A stretch of DNA of 41,263 nucleotides from Porphyromonadaceae bacterium (GTDB lineage Bacteria > Bacteroidota > Bacteroidia > Bacteroidales > Porphyromonadaceae). Under the pieces are notes generated by a model. The model did no database searches. It was not told the DNA's origin and saw only the letters and a program-made list of their open reading frames with translations. The position numbers and the translations under genes are program-made. The stretch is from positions 1 to 41,263 of the forward strand of contig JAUMYV010000008.1 of assembly GCA_030528445.1 (NCBI GenBank), in the 5' to 3' direction. Position 1 is the first letter of the stretch; each line of letters starts with the position of its first letter. This document shows positions 24,775-34,446 of the stretch, in pieces.

Positions 24775-25965
24775 CTACAGTCTAGGCCATAGTATTGTAG
24801 AGGGGATTTGGGTCTCCACTCGATCCTCAATTGTATTGGGGAGGTTGTGGAAGAAGTCTAGGCCTGTTTTCTCTTCTAGCTCGCGGATCCTAATAGCCTT
24901 AGATAGATGGCGGGTATGCTTTGGGTGAGCTTTGTGCTCTACCCAGAAGGCTATTCCTTGGTAATCCGTCCCTCGCTGAGCGACTACTGCCATCCAGTAG
25001 TACTGAGGTATGACCATCGTGCCTTTGAGGCGACGCGACTCGATAAGGTCGTCCGAGATGGTTCCTCCCTTGGCGACATAGAGTATGTCTCGGAAGTTAT
25101 TATCTCGTCCCCAGCTCCTAACAAGCTCCTCTAGCTTGGCCCAGTACTCCTGATTGAGGGGGCCTCTCTGTGGGCTCATATTGGTGTAGTAGAAGGTCTG
25201 TACATTTGCCTCTCTGCTATGTACTCGGTCCTCCGATGCCACGAGGTGTCCGCGGTCGAAGCCACTACCCTTGAAGAAGCCGCTTGTGTCGAACTGGCTA
25301 GGTACTTTGGGATCCCAGCCCCATCCCTCCGTTCGTCCAGTTACTTTCTTGGAGTTGTTCTTGTCGAAAGTGAATGCGACCCAACGTGAGTGACGTCTCT
25401 GCGTATCATACTCTAGGGAATAATTGACCGACCCGTCTTTGAGGTAGTGCGTGATGAAGTAGTTGTGCGCTCCACCCGCTAGACGTGGTAGCTCGATGAG
25501 CTTTAGGTCGCCTAGGATATGTTCGTCCGTAGGCTCGGGCTGTGGGTTTGGCTTAGGATTGGGACCTGGCTCAGGCTCAGGTTTCCGTTTCCCTTGCTGG
25601 ATGATCTGGAAGGTATCTGTGCTATTGCCGATGCGAGCTTTGAGGATGATGCTACGCTCCTCTCCTATGTTCTCTTGGACGTTGACGATGATAGCTTGGT
25701 TGCCCTTACCCTCGGTTACATCAAGAGTAATCCATTTGGAGAAGCTGGGTTCTTTCTCGATTTGCCAAGCTCCGTTACTCTGGACTTGAAGGAAGAATGT
25801 GGCGCTCTCTTCGTTCAGGAGTTTGACTTTGGCGGGGGAGTCGGAGGTGCTTAGAGAGATCTTTAGGTTGATCTCTGGCTCACCACGCTTGCTCCCGATA
25901 CAGCCCGTGAGGACTAAAGAAAGTAGCAGGGCTATGCACCCTGCTACCGAATAGAATCGCTTCAT
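24775..25965 (-). CDS. BACON-domain DNA/RNA non-specific endonuclease lipoprotein
   Basis: 396 residues. Lipobox LTGC (C22), BACON domain (about 35-125), a Pro-Glu-Lys linker (128-146, PEPEPGPNPKPNPQPEP), then a NUC domain (about 150-390). The beta-beta-alpha metal motif is complete: DRGH (237-240, general base H240) and the downstream FYYTNMSPQRGPLNQ with the metal-binding N271. NUC enzymes cut single- and double-stranded DNA and RNA without sequence preference. The lipid anchor and linker suggest exposure on the outer surface. It is the last gene of the operon led by the TonB receptor at 31985. Confidence 0.9.
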   Translation of the reverse strand: MKRFYSVAGCIALLLSLVLTGCIGSKRGEPEINLKISLSTSDSPAKVKLLNEESATFFLQVQSNGAWQIEKEPSFSKWITLDVTEGKGNQAIIVNVQENIGEERSIILKARIGNSTDTFQIIQQGKRKPEPEPGPNPKPNPQPEPTDEHILGDLKLIELPRLAGGAHNYFITHYLKDGSVNYSLEYDTQRRHSRWVAFTFDKNNSKKVTGRTEGWGWDPKVPSQFDTSGFFKGSGFDRGHLVASEDRVHSREANVQTFYYTNMSPQRGPLNQEYWAKLEELVRSWGRDNNFRDILYVAKGGTISDDLIESRRLKGTMVIPQYYWMAVVAQRGTDYQGIAFWVEHKAHPKHTRHLSKAIRIRELEEKTGLDFFHNLPNTIEDRVETQIPSTILWPRL

Positions 25966-25978
25966 TGTTGATGATAGA

Positions 25979-28336
25979 TTAGCGTTTGCCTAGGGTTGTA
26001 ACATCATCTTTTTTATGCTCATCCCACTCGCTAGAGGTGTAAGTGGCGTTAGGCTTACTGATGCTGGCTTTGCGGTGTAGGGTAATGTCTTTGGCTGCAC
26101 CCTTGGTGCCATTCAGCCAAATATTGCCCCAAGTACCTACTACGTCAATCATCGTATCCCCTTTGAAGAGTGCCACGTTATCATTTCCATTGAAGTTGAT
26201 GACTTCGGCATTTTTCGTTGCATCTCCCGTGTAAATAGTTGCTTGGGTATGTGCAAAAACCATAGTCTGTTTCACTCCTAGCTTCCCTTCAAGAACAAGT
26301 TTTTTGATGCCAGATTTTTTGCCATTCTTGTCATCCCCGCTATAGTTATCCATCTGCAGGCTGTAGCCTCCCTTGGCTAAATCAATCTCAGCATCCGTGG
26401 GATTGTAGATCTGGATATACTTATTCATTTTAGTACCCTCTACATACGTGATGATCATGATATCAGTATCACTGGGGGTTGGCTTAGGCTCGGGCTTAGG
26501 ATTGGGTTTAGGATCAGGGGTTGGGTCTGGCTTAGGTGTTTCGCCGAAGCGAGGAGCCGTCAGTGCCATATCAGCCTTAGTTCTTGGCCAAAGCGTGTAC
26601 TGGCATACGCCCTCTTTACTGATATTCTTGCTTAGGATGCCGACGATAGAGCCACTACCCGTAGGGCGTGCATCACCCTTGAATGGAGCGTAAGCCGATA
26701 TACCTACAGAGAGAGTTACCTTATCAGTAAGTGCTGGGTCGGTATCAAGCGGTAGGTAGGCAGATTTCTTGGAATCGGCATTGAGGACGCCGTTGGTATC
26801 CTTGAGCTGAGTCTTGCTGATCTTCACGAGGATGTTCTCTATCTTCTGCTCTTGTAGTTGCTCTACGGTTAGCTCTGCAGGCGTGAGAGATTTGGTTTGG
26901 CCTGTTGCAGAGATCTTGTTACCCGTTAGTGCATCGGCTACATCTGTGAAGTCGATCTGTAGAGAGCCGCTGTATCGCTTCACGGTAGCGCCTTGGGCGA
27001 GTACTTTGAGCTCGGCATCCTTGGCGAACTGTGGTTTGCTGCCCTTGGGGAGGCGTAGCGTGATGCCCTGGCTACCTTCTTGCACCACTAGGTTGAGTAG
27101 GCTCTGCATGTTGTTGCCCGCAATGTCGTTGAGGAGCGTAACCTTGAGCTCTACGGCTTCCTCTACCTTGGCGTCGGCTCCTTTGTCATACTTCTTGACG
27201 AAGTCTGCAAGGCTCATCTTAATCGTTTCTCCGGGTTGTGGCTTAGGAGTGTCGCCTTCTTGGCAACGATCCTCGGTCATCTGCATATCTGCTAGGCTAC
27301 GAGGGGCAATGTTGTAGAAGCGGATCTGTGTCTTGTCATTTTTGTCCTTGGTAAGCTGTAGGACACCTGTGACGCTACCACGTTTCTCTGGGATAGCCTC
27401 TGTGCCAAACTTAGCATTTTTAAAGACCGTTACGCTCACCTTGTTCTTGCCTTCTGGAGTGGGCTGGCAGTCAGTGATCTGGTGGTTGGTTGTCTTGGAG
27501 CCTTTGACGAGTGTGCCATCTGTATTGATGAACTGTACACCCGATACCTGCACGAGGATGTTGTCGTACTTGCCTTCGTAGATTTGGGCGATGGTGAGAG
27601 CCTTAGGCTCTAGTGTTTGCATCTGACCCTTACGCTCAAAGCTTGCAGCATTGGGCAGGGTGAGCTGTAGAGATACGTCATTGAAGTAGGCTAGCTTAGC
27701 CCCCTTGGCCTTGATGCGCACTACTTCGCCGGGCTTGAGGTCGCGCACTTCGTCTTTGAGGATGACGGGGATGCCGACTTCACCTGCCTGTACGACAATG
27801 AGCTTGCCGAAAGGTTGGTTGGCTTGAGCTACATCAGTAAGTACTACAGCTTCGAAGAAAATGTCCTCGTTGATGCTGGGGATATCAGTTCCCTTGTCGT
27901 AGGTTTCTAGGAATTTAGCGAGAGGCATGCCCTCAAACTGAGGCTCCTCGGGATTGCCTGAGCCAGCCTGCTTGATTGTGATAGCTTGTGCCTTAGTCCC
28001 AGCCTTGATGAGGAGCTGTCCTTGACGGGCTACCGCTGTATTGGGGAGCACTTTCACCGTAATGGTGTGAGAGCCAGAGCTACCCTCCTTGGGGCTCACA
28101 TCAAGCCAAGAAGATGAGTTGGAGACGATCCACTTACGATTGGTGTGTAAGGTGAAGTTGGTCGACCCGCCCTCTTGAGCGTATTCGATCGTTTCGTTCT
28201 TTACTCCCTCTATTGTTAGTTCGGGGGATTGGTAGGCATCGTCGTTGTCCTTACAAGAGGCGAAGATACTGCCTAGGGCTAGCACTCCAGCTATCAGGTG
28301 GAGTGAGCGCATGCGGATGTTACCTAAGATGTTCAT
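25979..28336 (-). CDS. Multidomain lipoprotein: BACON, two DUF5689 domains, lamin-tail domain
   Basis: 785 residues. Lipoprotein signal ending FASC; a BACON domain (about 36-122); two tandem DUF5689 domains (about 135-350 and 370-590) that share VxVSGVQF/ILVKISKTQL and NIAPRSLADMQM/TLWPRTKADMAL segments; a repetitive Asp-Pro-Lys linker (about 595-622); and a C-terminal lamin-tail-type domain (about 625-735, YIQIYNPTDAEIDLAKGGYS). Lamin-tail domains occur on secreted nucleases and phosphatases of Bacteroidetes, and DUF5689 resembles OB-type folds, so nucleic-acid binding is plausible but inferred. It begins 28 nt after the preceding DUF5689 gene and ends 13 nt before the nuclease gene. An alternative start is the ATG at 28312. 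Confidence 0.85.
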   Translation of the reverse strand: MNILGNIRMRSLHLIAGVLALGSIFASCKDNDDAYQSPELTIEGVKNETIEYAQEGGSTNFTLHTNRKWIVSNSSSWLDVSPKEGSSGSHTITVKVLPNTAVARQGQLLIKAGTKAQAITIKQAGSGNPEEPQFEGMPLAKFLETYDKGTDIPSINEDIFFEAVVLTDVAQANQPFGKLIVVQAGEVGIPVILKDEVRDLKPGEVVRIKAKGAKLAYFNDVSLQLTLPNAASFERKGQMQTLEPKALTIAQIYEGKYDNILVQVSGVQFINTDGTLVKGSKTTNHQITDCQPTPEGKNKVSVTVFKNAKFGTEAIPEKRGSVTGVLQLTKDKNDKTQIRFYNIAPRSLADMQMTEDRCQEGDTPKPQPGETIKMSLADFVKKYDKGADAKVEEAVELKVTLLNDIAGNNMQSLLNLVVQEGSQGITLRLPKGSKPQFAKDAELKVLAQGATVKRYSGSLQIDFTDVADALTGNKISATGQTKSLTPAELTVEQLQEQKIENILVKISKTQLKDTNGVLNADSKKSAYLPLDTDPALTDKVTLSVGISAYAPFKGDARPTGSGSIVGILSKNISKEGVCQYTLWPRTKADMALTAPRFGETPKPDPTPDPKPNPKPEPKPTPSDTDIMIITYVEGTKMNKYIQIYNPTDAEIDLAKGGYSLQMDNYSGDDKNGKKSGIKKLVLEGKLGVKQTMVFAHTQATIYTGDATKNAEVINFNGNDNVALFKGDTMIDVVGTWGNIWLNGTKGAAKDITLHRKASISKPNATYTSSEWDEHKKDDVTTLGKR

Positions 28337-28364
28337 TGAATATGGAATGATTGATTATTAACGA

Positions 28365-29186
28365 TTAGAAGCGAGGGGCACTCATACGTGCATCCGATTC
28401 GCGTAGTAGGAGCAACTGTGGGGTGTCGCGGAAGTAGGTCAAGATTGCCGTGATGCTACCCGAGCCTTGAGGTAGCTTACGCCCAGCAAACTTGGCATAG
28501 CTACTGGTGCGTACGATGAGAGTTCTACCAGATTGATCTACGAGCGTGCGATTGACATAGCCTTGGCTCTTGCGGTCGTCTGGGGCTGCATAGGTTAGGT
28601 TGAGTTCGCTCTCTGAGAACTGTACCCCATCGATCTGCACGAGCGTACCTGCATACTTTGGGTTTACATTGGCGATAGATAGTTTACGGGGAACTACCGA
28701 ACCTCTCTCTACGAAGAGGAGAACTTCAGGGGCGAGTTTCTCTGGGTAGAATGCCGTTTCGTACTTGGGGTCGAGTGATCTGTAGCCGAGGTTGATATGA
28801 TCGGCATATCGGCCAAGAGTCATACCACGAGCACGCAGATAGATCTTACTCCCCTGCGGGTAGATTGTACTGAGGTTACCCAAGGATAGCTTGAGCTCTA
28901 GACCTCCTGTCTCATCTTGGATGTAGCAGGTGCGATATAGGTTGCCCTCGGTGTCGTCCGAGGCTATCGTAGCGCTGACGATTACATCTTCGGCAATCGT
29001 CAGAGGCGTGCCGGGGTAGATCGCCTTGAGCTGAGCCACTGTATGTGTAGGCTTGAGTTTATCAATGAAACCCTGCCTATTCTGTGGTGCTGGTTCGTCT
29101 GGTCTATTGTAGTTGCAGGCTGTCGTGAGACCAAGTATAGCGGCAAAGACAGCCAATGTCTGAAGCCATTTCATAATTCGTGTCAT
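28365..29186 (-). CDS. DUF5689 lipoprotein
   Basis: 273 residues with a lipoprotein signal ending TTAC and one DUF5689 domain spanning nearly all of the mature protein (PLTIAEDVIVSATIASDDTE, LYRTCYIQDETGGLELKLS, IQIDGVQF-like VQIDGVQFSES, then a C-terminal YFRDTPQLLLLRESDARM segment). The VQIDGVQF motif matches both DUF5689 repeats of the next gene. It follows the TonB receptor by 27 nt. It likely takes the SusD-like slot as a surface ligand-binding partner of the receptor; this is inference. Confidence 0.83.
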   Translation of the reverse strand: MTRIMKWLQTLAVFAAILGLTTACNYNRPDEPAPQNRQGFIDKLKPTHTVAQLKAIYPGTPLTIAEDVIVSATIASDDTEGNLYRTCYIQDETGGLELKLSLGNLSTIYPQGSKIYLRARGMTLGRYADHINLGYRSLDPKYETAFYPEKLAPEVLLFVERGSVVPRKLSIANVNPKYAGTLVQIDGVQFSESELNLTYAAPDDRKSQGYVNRTLVDQSGRTLIVRTSSYAKFAGRKLPQGSGSITAILTYFRDTPQLLLLRESDARMSAPRF

Positions 29187-29213
29187 TATTATGTATATGA
29201 GAAACCCACTACC

Positions 29214-31985
29214 CTAGAACTGAAGCGACGTATTGAAGAAGAAGTTCGTCCCATAGAGGTAATAGTACTTGGAGGCGAATGGCGTGTGTAGCACGCTTTC
29301 GCCTGCCTCGTTGGTGTAGGAGCGTGTACGCAGCTGCTCAAACCCGCCACTGTGAATCTGCTTATTGTTGAGGACATTGCTCACGGATAGATTTAGTCGG
29401 AGGAACACATCACGCTTGATGCGCCATGAGTAACCAGCGAAGAGATCTACTGTGAAGCCATCCTTGAGGCGTTCGGGTAGAATCTTGCTCTCGGGAAGGA
29501 AGGCACGGCCTGCATCGGTGCGAGGCACGGGAGCCATAGAGAGATAGTTGCGTCCGAAGTAATTGGCGTTGATGCCAAAGGTCCCGTACCAAGGAGCTCG
29601 ATAGGTAAGACCAAGAGTAGCGGCTGTCTGTGGAGTCCCCGAGATATTTAGTCCCTTCCAGTATACGACGTCCTGCTCGACGATGCGATTGACGTTGTCG
29701 ATCGTCTGGATGTACTCGGGATTGCTGTCGTATTGGTATTGCCCTAGAGCCATGGCTCCGTTGAGCGTGAGGGTAGGGGATAGCTTAGCCTCTAGCCCTA
29801 CCTCTACACCGAGATGGCGCGTAGCGATGCCCGAGAGCGTGTAGTTGGAGAAGGCAGCGTGCTGGTCGGAGTAGAAGTTCATCGTACGAGTCTTGTCCGC
29901 AATTCTAGTGTAGAAGGCCGTTAGACGACCACGTAGCCAAGGCAGGCGAACGGCATAGCTCAGATCTGCCGAGAGCATACGCTCACTCTTGGGGTCGGCG
30001 ATGCGCGTGTCTCGCGTACGAGGAGAGATGAAGATGCTATTGAATGTGGGGGCTTGCTCTACGTAGGCAGCGTTGAGCACGAGGAAGTGCTGTCCGCTGA
30101 TTTTATACGTTAGTCCGAGTTTGCCAGCTAGATCGGTAAAGTCTGTGCGAGGTGATGCACCGAGAGAGTTGTCGGGGAATAATCCTCTCTGCTGATTGCC
30201 CTGTCTGTACATAGTGGTGTACGTAAGCGATACAGCTGTATAGGCATCGAAGCGACGGAAGTTGTACTTTAGGTTGAGCCAACCCTGAGCCCTGTCAATG
30301 ATTGCGTCATAGTCGTAGCCGAAGCGATCACCCTCTCTGGCGATGCGATCTGGATTTCTCAAATCCATCTGAGCTTTGCTAGGATCTCCTCCGAAATCTC
30401 TGTCTGCGAACTTGTCGATGTCGTATGCGTAGTCTGCCCCTAGTAGATCGCCTACCTTGGTGTATTGCTCTGTGCGGTTGTGGCGGTAGTTGACGCCTGC
30501 ATCTAGTCTGATCCAATCGCTCGCAATCCAGTTGAGCGAAGATGCCAAAGCAAACTCTTGCTGGTCGCTGTGGCGTCGCTCGATCATATAGAGAGCTCGC
30601 TTACCCTCGGCGAGGAGTTTGCCCTCGGAGTTGTAGAGGGGAGCTGTGTTGCTTCGGTTGATTTGGTAGAGCTTCTCCCAATTGATGTAACGCGTATTGG
30701 GATCGCTTAGCCAATAGTCCTCGTACAGTAGTGCCGTCTCTGGATCTTCCTTGCCTGGAGTTGCCATGTCTGTGAAGTAAGAGGGCAGGTAGCGGTAGTA
30801 GTCTGGGCGAGGATCGGGGGCGTTGTACCAGTTGAGCGACGAATAGCTGTTGTAGCCGAAGCGGTAGCTTGCCGTCGTGTTGATCTGTAGATGCTTGGCT
30901 AGATTGTCGTAGTAGTGGTTTAGCTGTATTACGGGCTCATGGTTGTCTCGCTCGCGGGCATTGCGCCAGTCTCTTCCTTGGCGACCCATATTGGGGTTGT
31001 AGTAGTTGGAGCCTACGAGGTCGTATGCTTCTTGCGATGATGCGCTCGCCACACCTCGGCGTGTTGGGGCTCCGAAAGCAACTAGACCGATACTGTGGTT
31101 GTCGCCGAGCTGCTTCTCTACGGCTAGGAAGTAGCTACTAGCATCGTAGTGCTGTCCGCGTACATAGGAGTAGAGTCCGTTGCCCCAGCGTCTGCTACCA
31201 GAGAGAGCTAGTGACCAGCCGTTCTGCATCCGTCCTGTAGTCCAAGAGAAGATGGCTCTATTGCTGTAGGTTCTGTTACTGTTGGAGTAGGTTAGGCGTC
31301 GCTGAGCACGATATTTGGAGGCGCGCATCTGTAGGTTGCTCGTCAGACCAATCGTTCCCACAGCTACGTCTATGGGCTCTAGTGTTTCGCTTAGGCTTTG
31401 GTTGCGCGTCATATCGTTGAGCCCGCCCCAGAGCGACCAAACCGAGTAACCAGTGTTGAGGTCATTCATCGGGATGCCGTTGAGGTACTGAGCCGTATAG
31501 GGCGAGTCGTAGCCTCTGCGATTGAAGCGGGCAGGGCTAAAGGCAAAGCTTGCTGCGTTGTTGAATGGGTCTTGGCTGGCCGAGAGCAGAGACCCAAGGT
31601 CTGTGCGTGAGCTACCTCCCTCGGCTAAATCCTCTACGATATCTAGATCCTCGGTCGAGAATCCTTGTACCTCCCGTATGGGGGCAAGGCGAAGTAGAGG
31701 TAGTTTACCTCCCTTAGCCGTTTGGATGTATTCAAATTGCTGTGCTTCGTAGCCAGGCGCTGTGATTGTGATCGTGTAGCGTCCCTGAGGTAGCTTCTCC
31801 AGTGTGTAGTATCCGTTATGGTCTGTTTGCAGTCGTGTGCGTACAGGTCCCCATACAGAGACCGATACTCCCTCCACCGACTTGCCGCTAGCCTGATCTA
31901 CAACCTGCCCTCGCTGCGTTTGCTGTGCAGAGAGGGAGCTCGTGGCTATTAGACCTATTGCCAATACTGTAAGTAATCGCTTCAT
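29214..31985 (-). CDS. TonB-dependent receptor of the putative nucleic-acid scavenging operon
   Basis: 923 residues. Signal peptide (MKRLLTVLAIGLIATSSLSA), carboxypeptidase-regulatory-like domain (about 25-95, QVVDQASGKSVEGVSVSVWG), a plug (about 110-260) and a large barrel ending in LQF. It is larger than the other receptor in the window and lacks its QSYKW/YRQTDAFF signature. It heads an operon with two DUF5689 lipoproteins and a DRGH nuclease, divergent from a secreted EEP enzyme, so nucleic-acid fragments, nucleotides or a phosphate-containing product are candidate ligands. A substrate cannot be read from the sequence. Confidence 0.92.
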   Translation of the reverse strand: MKRLLTVLAIGLIATSSLSAQQTQRGQVVDQASGKSVEGVSVSVWGPVRTRLQTDHNGYYTLEKLPQGRYTITITAPGYEAQQFEYIQTAKGGKLPLLRLAPIREVQGFSTEDLDIVEDLAEGGSSRTDLGSLLSASQDPFNNAASFAFSPARFNRRGYDSPYTAQYLNGIPMNDLNTGYSVWSLWGGLNDMTRNQSLSETLEPIDVAVGTIGLTSNLQMRASKYRAQRRLTYSNSNRTYSNRAIFSWTTGRMQNGWSLALSGSRRWGNGLYSYVRGQHYDASSYFLAVEKQLGDNHSIGLVAFGAPTRRGVASASSQEAYDLVGSNYYNPNMGRQGRDWRNARERDNHEPVIQLNHYYDNLAKHLQINTTASYRFGYNSYSSLNWYNAPDPRPDYYRYLPSYFTDMATPGKEDPETALLYEDYWLSDPNTRYINWEKLYQINRSNTAPLYNSEGKLLAEGKRALYMIERRHSDQQEFALASSLNWIASDWIRLDAGVNYRHNRTEQYTKVGDLLGADYAYDIDKFADRDFGGDPSKAQMDLRNPDRIAREGDRFGYDYDAIIDRAQGWLNLKYNFRRFDAYTAVSLTYTTMYRQGNQQRGLFPDNSLGASPRTDFTDLAGKLGLTYKISGQHFLVLNAAYVEQAPTFNSIFISPRTRDTRIADPKSERMLSADLSYAVRLPWLRGRLTAFYTRIADKTRTMNFYSDQHAAFSNYTLSGIATRHLGVEVGLEAKLSPTLTLNGAMALGQYQYDSNPEYIQTIDNVNRIVEQDVVYWKGLNISGTPQTAATLGLTYRAPWYGTFGINANYFGRNYLSMAPVPRTDAGRAFLPESKILPERLKDGFTVDLFAGYSWRIKRDVFLRLNLSVSNVLNNKQIHSGGFEQLRTRSYTNEAGESVLHTPFASKYYYLYGTNFFFNTSLQF

Positions 31986-32166
31986 GTCTATACATTAAAT
32001 ATGAGTAGGTAAAATCTGACGAATTATCTGCCGACTTGGTCGTTCCCATTGAAATTCAGCTTCTAATAAGTTTTATTAAATTTGCCCCAAGTCGAGAAAG
32101 TCTAAGTAATCAATCAGATCTTTGACTGGCTCAAAGTTATGAATTTTATATTAAAGCTCTTTTGTT

Positions 32167-33210
32167 ATGCGCAAGCTAATGCTCACAGCGTCTCTTGCCC
32201 TGATGCTTCTAGGCATCGGGCAGGTGTATGCCCAGAAGTATGCCAAGGTTTCAGTGGCGTTCTACAACCTCGAGAATTTATTTGACACTCAAGACGGCCC
32301 CAACAACGATGCCGACTTCTTGCCCAATGGCTCTAATCAATGGACGCCAGAGCGTTATCAGATGAAGTTGGACAATATGGCTACGGCCATCAATCAGATT
32401 GCAGCAGACAAAGCGCCCGATATCCTAGGTCTCTGTGAGCTGGAGAATAGACAGGTTCTAGAGGATCTAATTGCTCATCCTGCACTTGCTACTCAGGGTT
32501 ATAGTATTGTACACTTTGATTCTCCCGATAGACGTGGCATAGATTGTGCCTTGCTCTATAAGGGTTCGATCTTTAAGTTTACTGATGCCCGTCCGCATCC
32601 TGTCAATATCTCTAGCGAACCAGAAATTAAGACTAGAGATGTGCTTGAGGTCAATGGTACAATTCTCGGCGAACCCGTCAGCATTCTCGTCGCTCACTGG
32701 CCTAGCCGTGCTGGAGGGGAGCAGATCTCTCTCAATCGACGTATGTCGGCGGCCAAAGTGATGAAGCGAGTAACAGACTCCTTGATGAGTATCGGTGCAG
32801 ACCAAAAGGTAATCTTGATGGGGGACTTCAACGACGATCCAGTGTCGCCAAGTCTAACGAAAGGTTTGATGAGCAAGAACCAACTCGATGAGCTCCAAGA
32901 AGGTGATTTATTCAATGTGATGGCTAAGCTACACCGCCAAGGGCTAGGCACGTTGGCTTATCGCGATGTGTGGAATTTGTTTGACAATATCGTCGTAACG
33001 AGTAATCTGATAGGCTCGGATCTCTCTACATTCAAGTTGCTTGAGGATAAGACGACCAAGGCCTATGGACGTATCTGTAATGCATCTATGCTGACGCAGA
33101 AGACGGGGCAGTTTAAGGGTTATCCCTTCCGCACCTTTAGCTATGGACAATTCCAAAATGGATACAGTGACCATTATCCCGTGTACGTCTATCTCGTGAG
33201 ACAGCTATAG
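32167..33210 (+). CDS. Secreted endonuclease/exonuclease/phosphatase (EEP) family protein
   Basis: 347 residues with signal peptide MRKLMLTASLALMLLGIGQV followed by YAQ. EEP fold motifs in order: FYNLENLFD (N34), GLCELEN (E91/E93 metal), HFDSPDRRGIDCALLYK, VAHWPSR (H177), MGDFNDDP (D220, N222) and the terminal YSDHYPV (D335-H336). All catalytic positions of the DNase I-like family are present. Members hydrolyse phosphodiesters or phosphomonoesters; export plus the divergent NUC-nuclease operon suggests degradation of extracellular DNA/RNA to nucleotides. Inositol-phosphate or sphingomyelin substrates are alternatives. Confidence 0.9.
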   Translation: MRKLMLTASLALMLLGIGQVYAQKYAKVSVAFYNLENLFDTQDGPNNDADFLPNGSNQWTPERYQMKLDNMATAINQIAADKAPDILGLCELENRQVLEDLIAHPALATQGYSIVHFDSPDRRGIDCALLYKGSIFKFTDARPHPVNISSEPEIKTRDVLEVNGTILGEPVSILVAHWPSRAGGEQISLNRRMSAAKVMKRVTDSLMSIGADQKVILMGDFNDDPVSPSLTKGLMSKNQLDELQEGDLFNVMAKLHRQGLGTLAYRDVWNLFDNIVVTSNLIGSDLSTFKLLEDKTTKAYGRICNASMLTQKTGQFKGYPFRTFSYGQFQNGYSDHYPVYVYLVRQL

Positions 33211-33232
33211 AGCAGCAAATTTACTTTACAGC

Positions 33233-33282
33233 AAAGCGCGTGTGCCATTGACTCCGAAACAAGTCAATGGCACACGCGCTTT
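33233..33282. terminator. Perfect 21-bp stem convergent terminator
   Basis: 33233-33253 is an exact inverted repeat of 33262-33282 (core GCGCGTGTGCCATTGAC) with an 8-nt loop, AAA before and TTT after. It separates the EEP gene from lpxB. Confidence 0.85.
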
Positions 33283-33302
33283 GTATAGGGATTGTTGGAT
33301 GA

Positions 33303-34430
33303 TTAGCCCCTCTTGGTCTCTATCTCGGCGATGAGGGCTCGGGCAGCCTGCTCGCTCGCTGAATCCTTGCCTAGCTTGAGGCGTAGCTCATCGATGCTCT
33401 CGAGCTGTTTACTACGCTCAGAGCCTCCTCGTAGGATGTTTTTCAGCTTATGATAGATGTGAGAGGGCTCAACCTCAGCTCCGATAAGTTCGGGAACAGC
33501 CTCTCGCCCCAAAATCAGATTGACTAGCGAGATGTAGGGAACGGAAAAAAAAGTCTTCCATATCCAGCGAGAGATTTTTAGACCGCCCATGCGGTAGCAG
33601 ACAATCTGTGGTGTACCCAGCAGGGCTGTCTCTAGTGTTGCAGTCCCCGAGGTGACGAGAGCAGCCTCACTCTCCGATATAATGCTATAGGTCACCCCGA
33701 AGCGGAGCTCTACCTTGGAGTGCTGAGCTAGATAGGGTGCATAGTCCGCAGGCTCTAGCCCTGGAGCTCCTGCTACCACGATCTTATAGTCCTCCTCAAG
33801 TGCCTCTGTGGCTTTGAGCATCGTAGGCAGATTGGCCTTAAGCTCTTGCCTTCGGCTTCCGCTCAATAGGGCAATTTGCTTACGTGTACAAGGTGTACTT
33901 ACCTGCTGCTCGCGTAGAGCAAGTGTGGCATCTACGCAGGGATTGCCGACGTATAGGGTCTTGAGCCCGTATCGCTCAAAGAACGCTTGCTCGAAGGGGA
34001 GTATGCATAGAAGCAGATCCGTATAACGGGTTAGGCGATGGATGCGCCACTTTTTCCAAGCCCAGAGCTTGGGGGCTATGTAGTAGACGACGGGGCAGTC
34101 GAGATGCTGCTTGGCGAAGGGCAGGATGTAGCGTAGGTTGAAGCCTGCATAGTCCACAGGGATGACTACATCGGGGTTGTATGCTCGCATCAGCTCCTGT
34201 ACTAGATAGCCCGAGTTATTAATCTTGTCTAGGTTGCGTAGCACGGGGATGAAGCCCATGAACGCCAACTCTCGATAATGAACTAGGGGAGGTCTCCCTG
34301 CCTCTACGGCCATGAGATCTCCCCCTACAAACATAAAGTCGGCGGTAGGATCGAGCGCTTTGATTGAGCGCATTAGGCGAGAAGCGTGCAGATCGCCCGA
34401 AGCCTCTCCTACAACCAAAAAATAACGCAT
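33303..34430 (-). CDS. lpxB: Lipid-A-disaccharide synthase
   Basis: 375 residues, normal length. Starts MRYFLVVGEASGDLHASRLM, with the LpxB GEASGDLH signature, then FVGGDLMAVEAG, VVIPVDYAGFNLR, YYIAPKLWAWKKWR and LPFEQAFFERYG, LLSGSRRQEL. This peripheral membrane glycosyltransferase (GT19) joins UDP-diacylglucosamine and lipid X. It is the last gene of glyS-FKBP-surE-lpxB; spacing to surE is 16 nt. Confidence 0.96.
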   Translation of the reverse strand: MRYFLVVGEASGDLHASRLMRSIKALDPTADFMFVGGDLMAVEAGRPPLVHYRELAFMGFIPVLRNLDKINNSGYLVQELMRAYNPDVVIPVDYAGFNLRYILPFAKQHLDCPVVYYIAPKLWAWKKWRIHRLTRYTDLLLCILPFEQAFFERYGLKTLYVGNPCVDATLALREQQVSTPCTRKQIALLSGSRRQELKANLPTMLKATEALEEDYKIVVAGAPGLEPADYAPYLAQHSKVELRFGVTYSIISESEAALVTSGTATLETALLGTPQIVCYRMGGLKISRWIWKTFFSVPYISLVNLILGREAVPELIGAEVEPSHIYHKLKNILRGGSERSKQLESIDELRLKLGKDSASEQAARALIAEIETKRG

Positions 34431-34446
34431 TGCATCCTCCCCTCTC

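Noticed and set aside
26814..27317. 167-codon plus-strand open frame inside the DUF5689 gene
   Set aside because: Antisense shadow; Ser/Leu/Cys-rich composition typical of reverse-complement translation.
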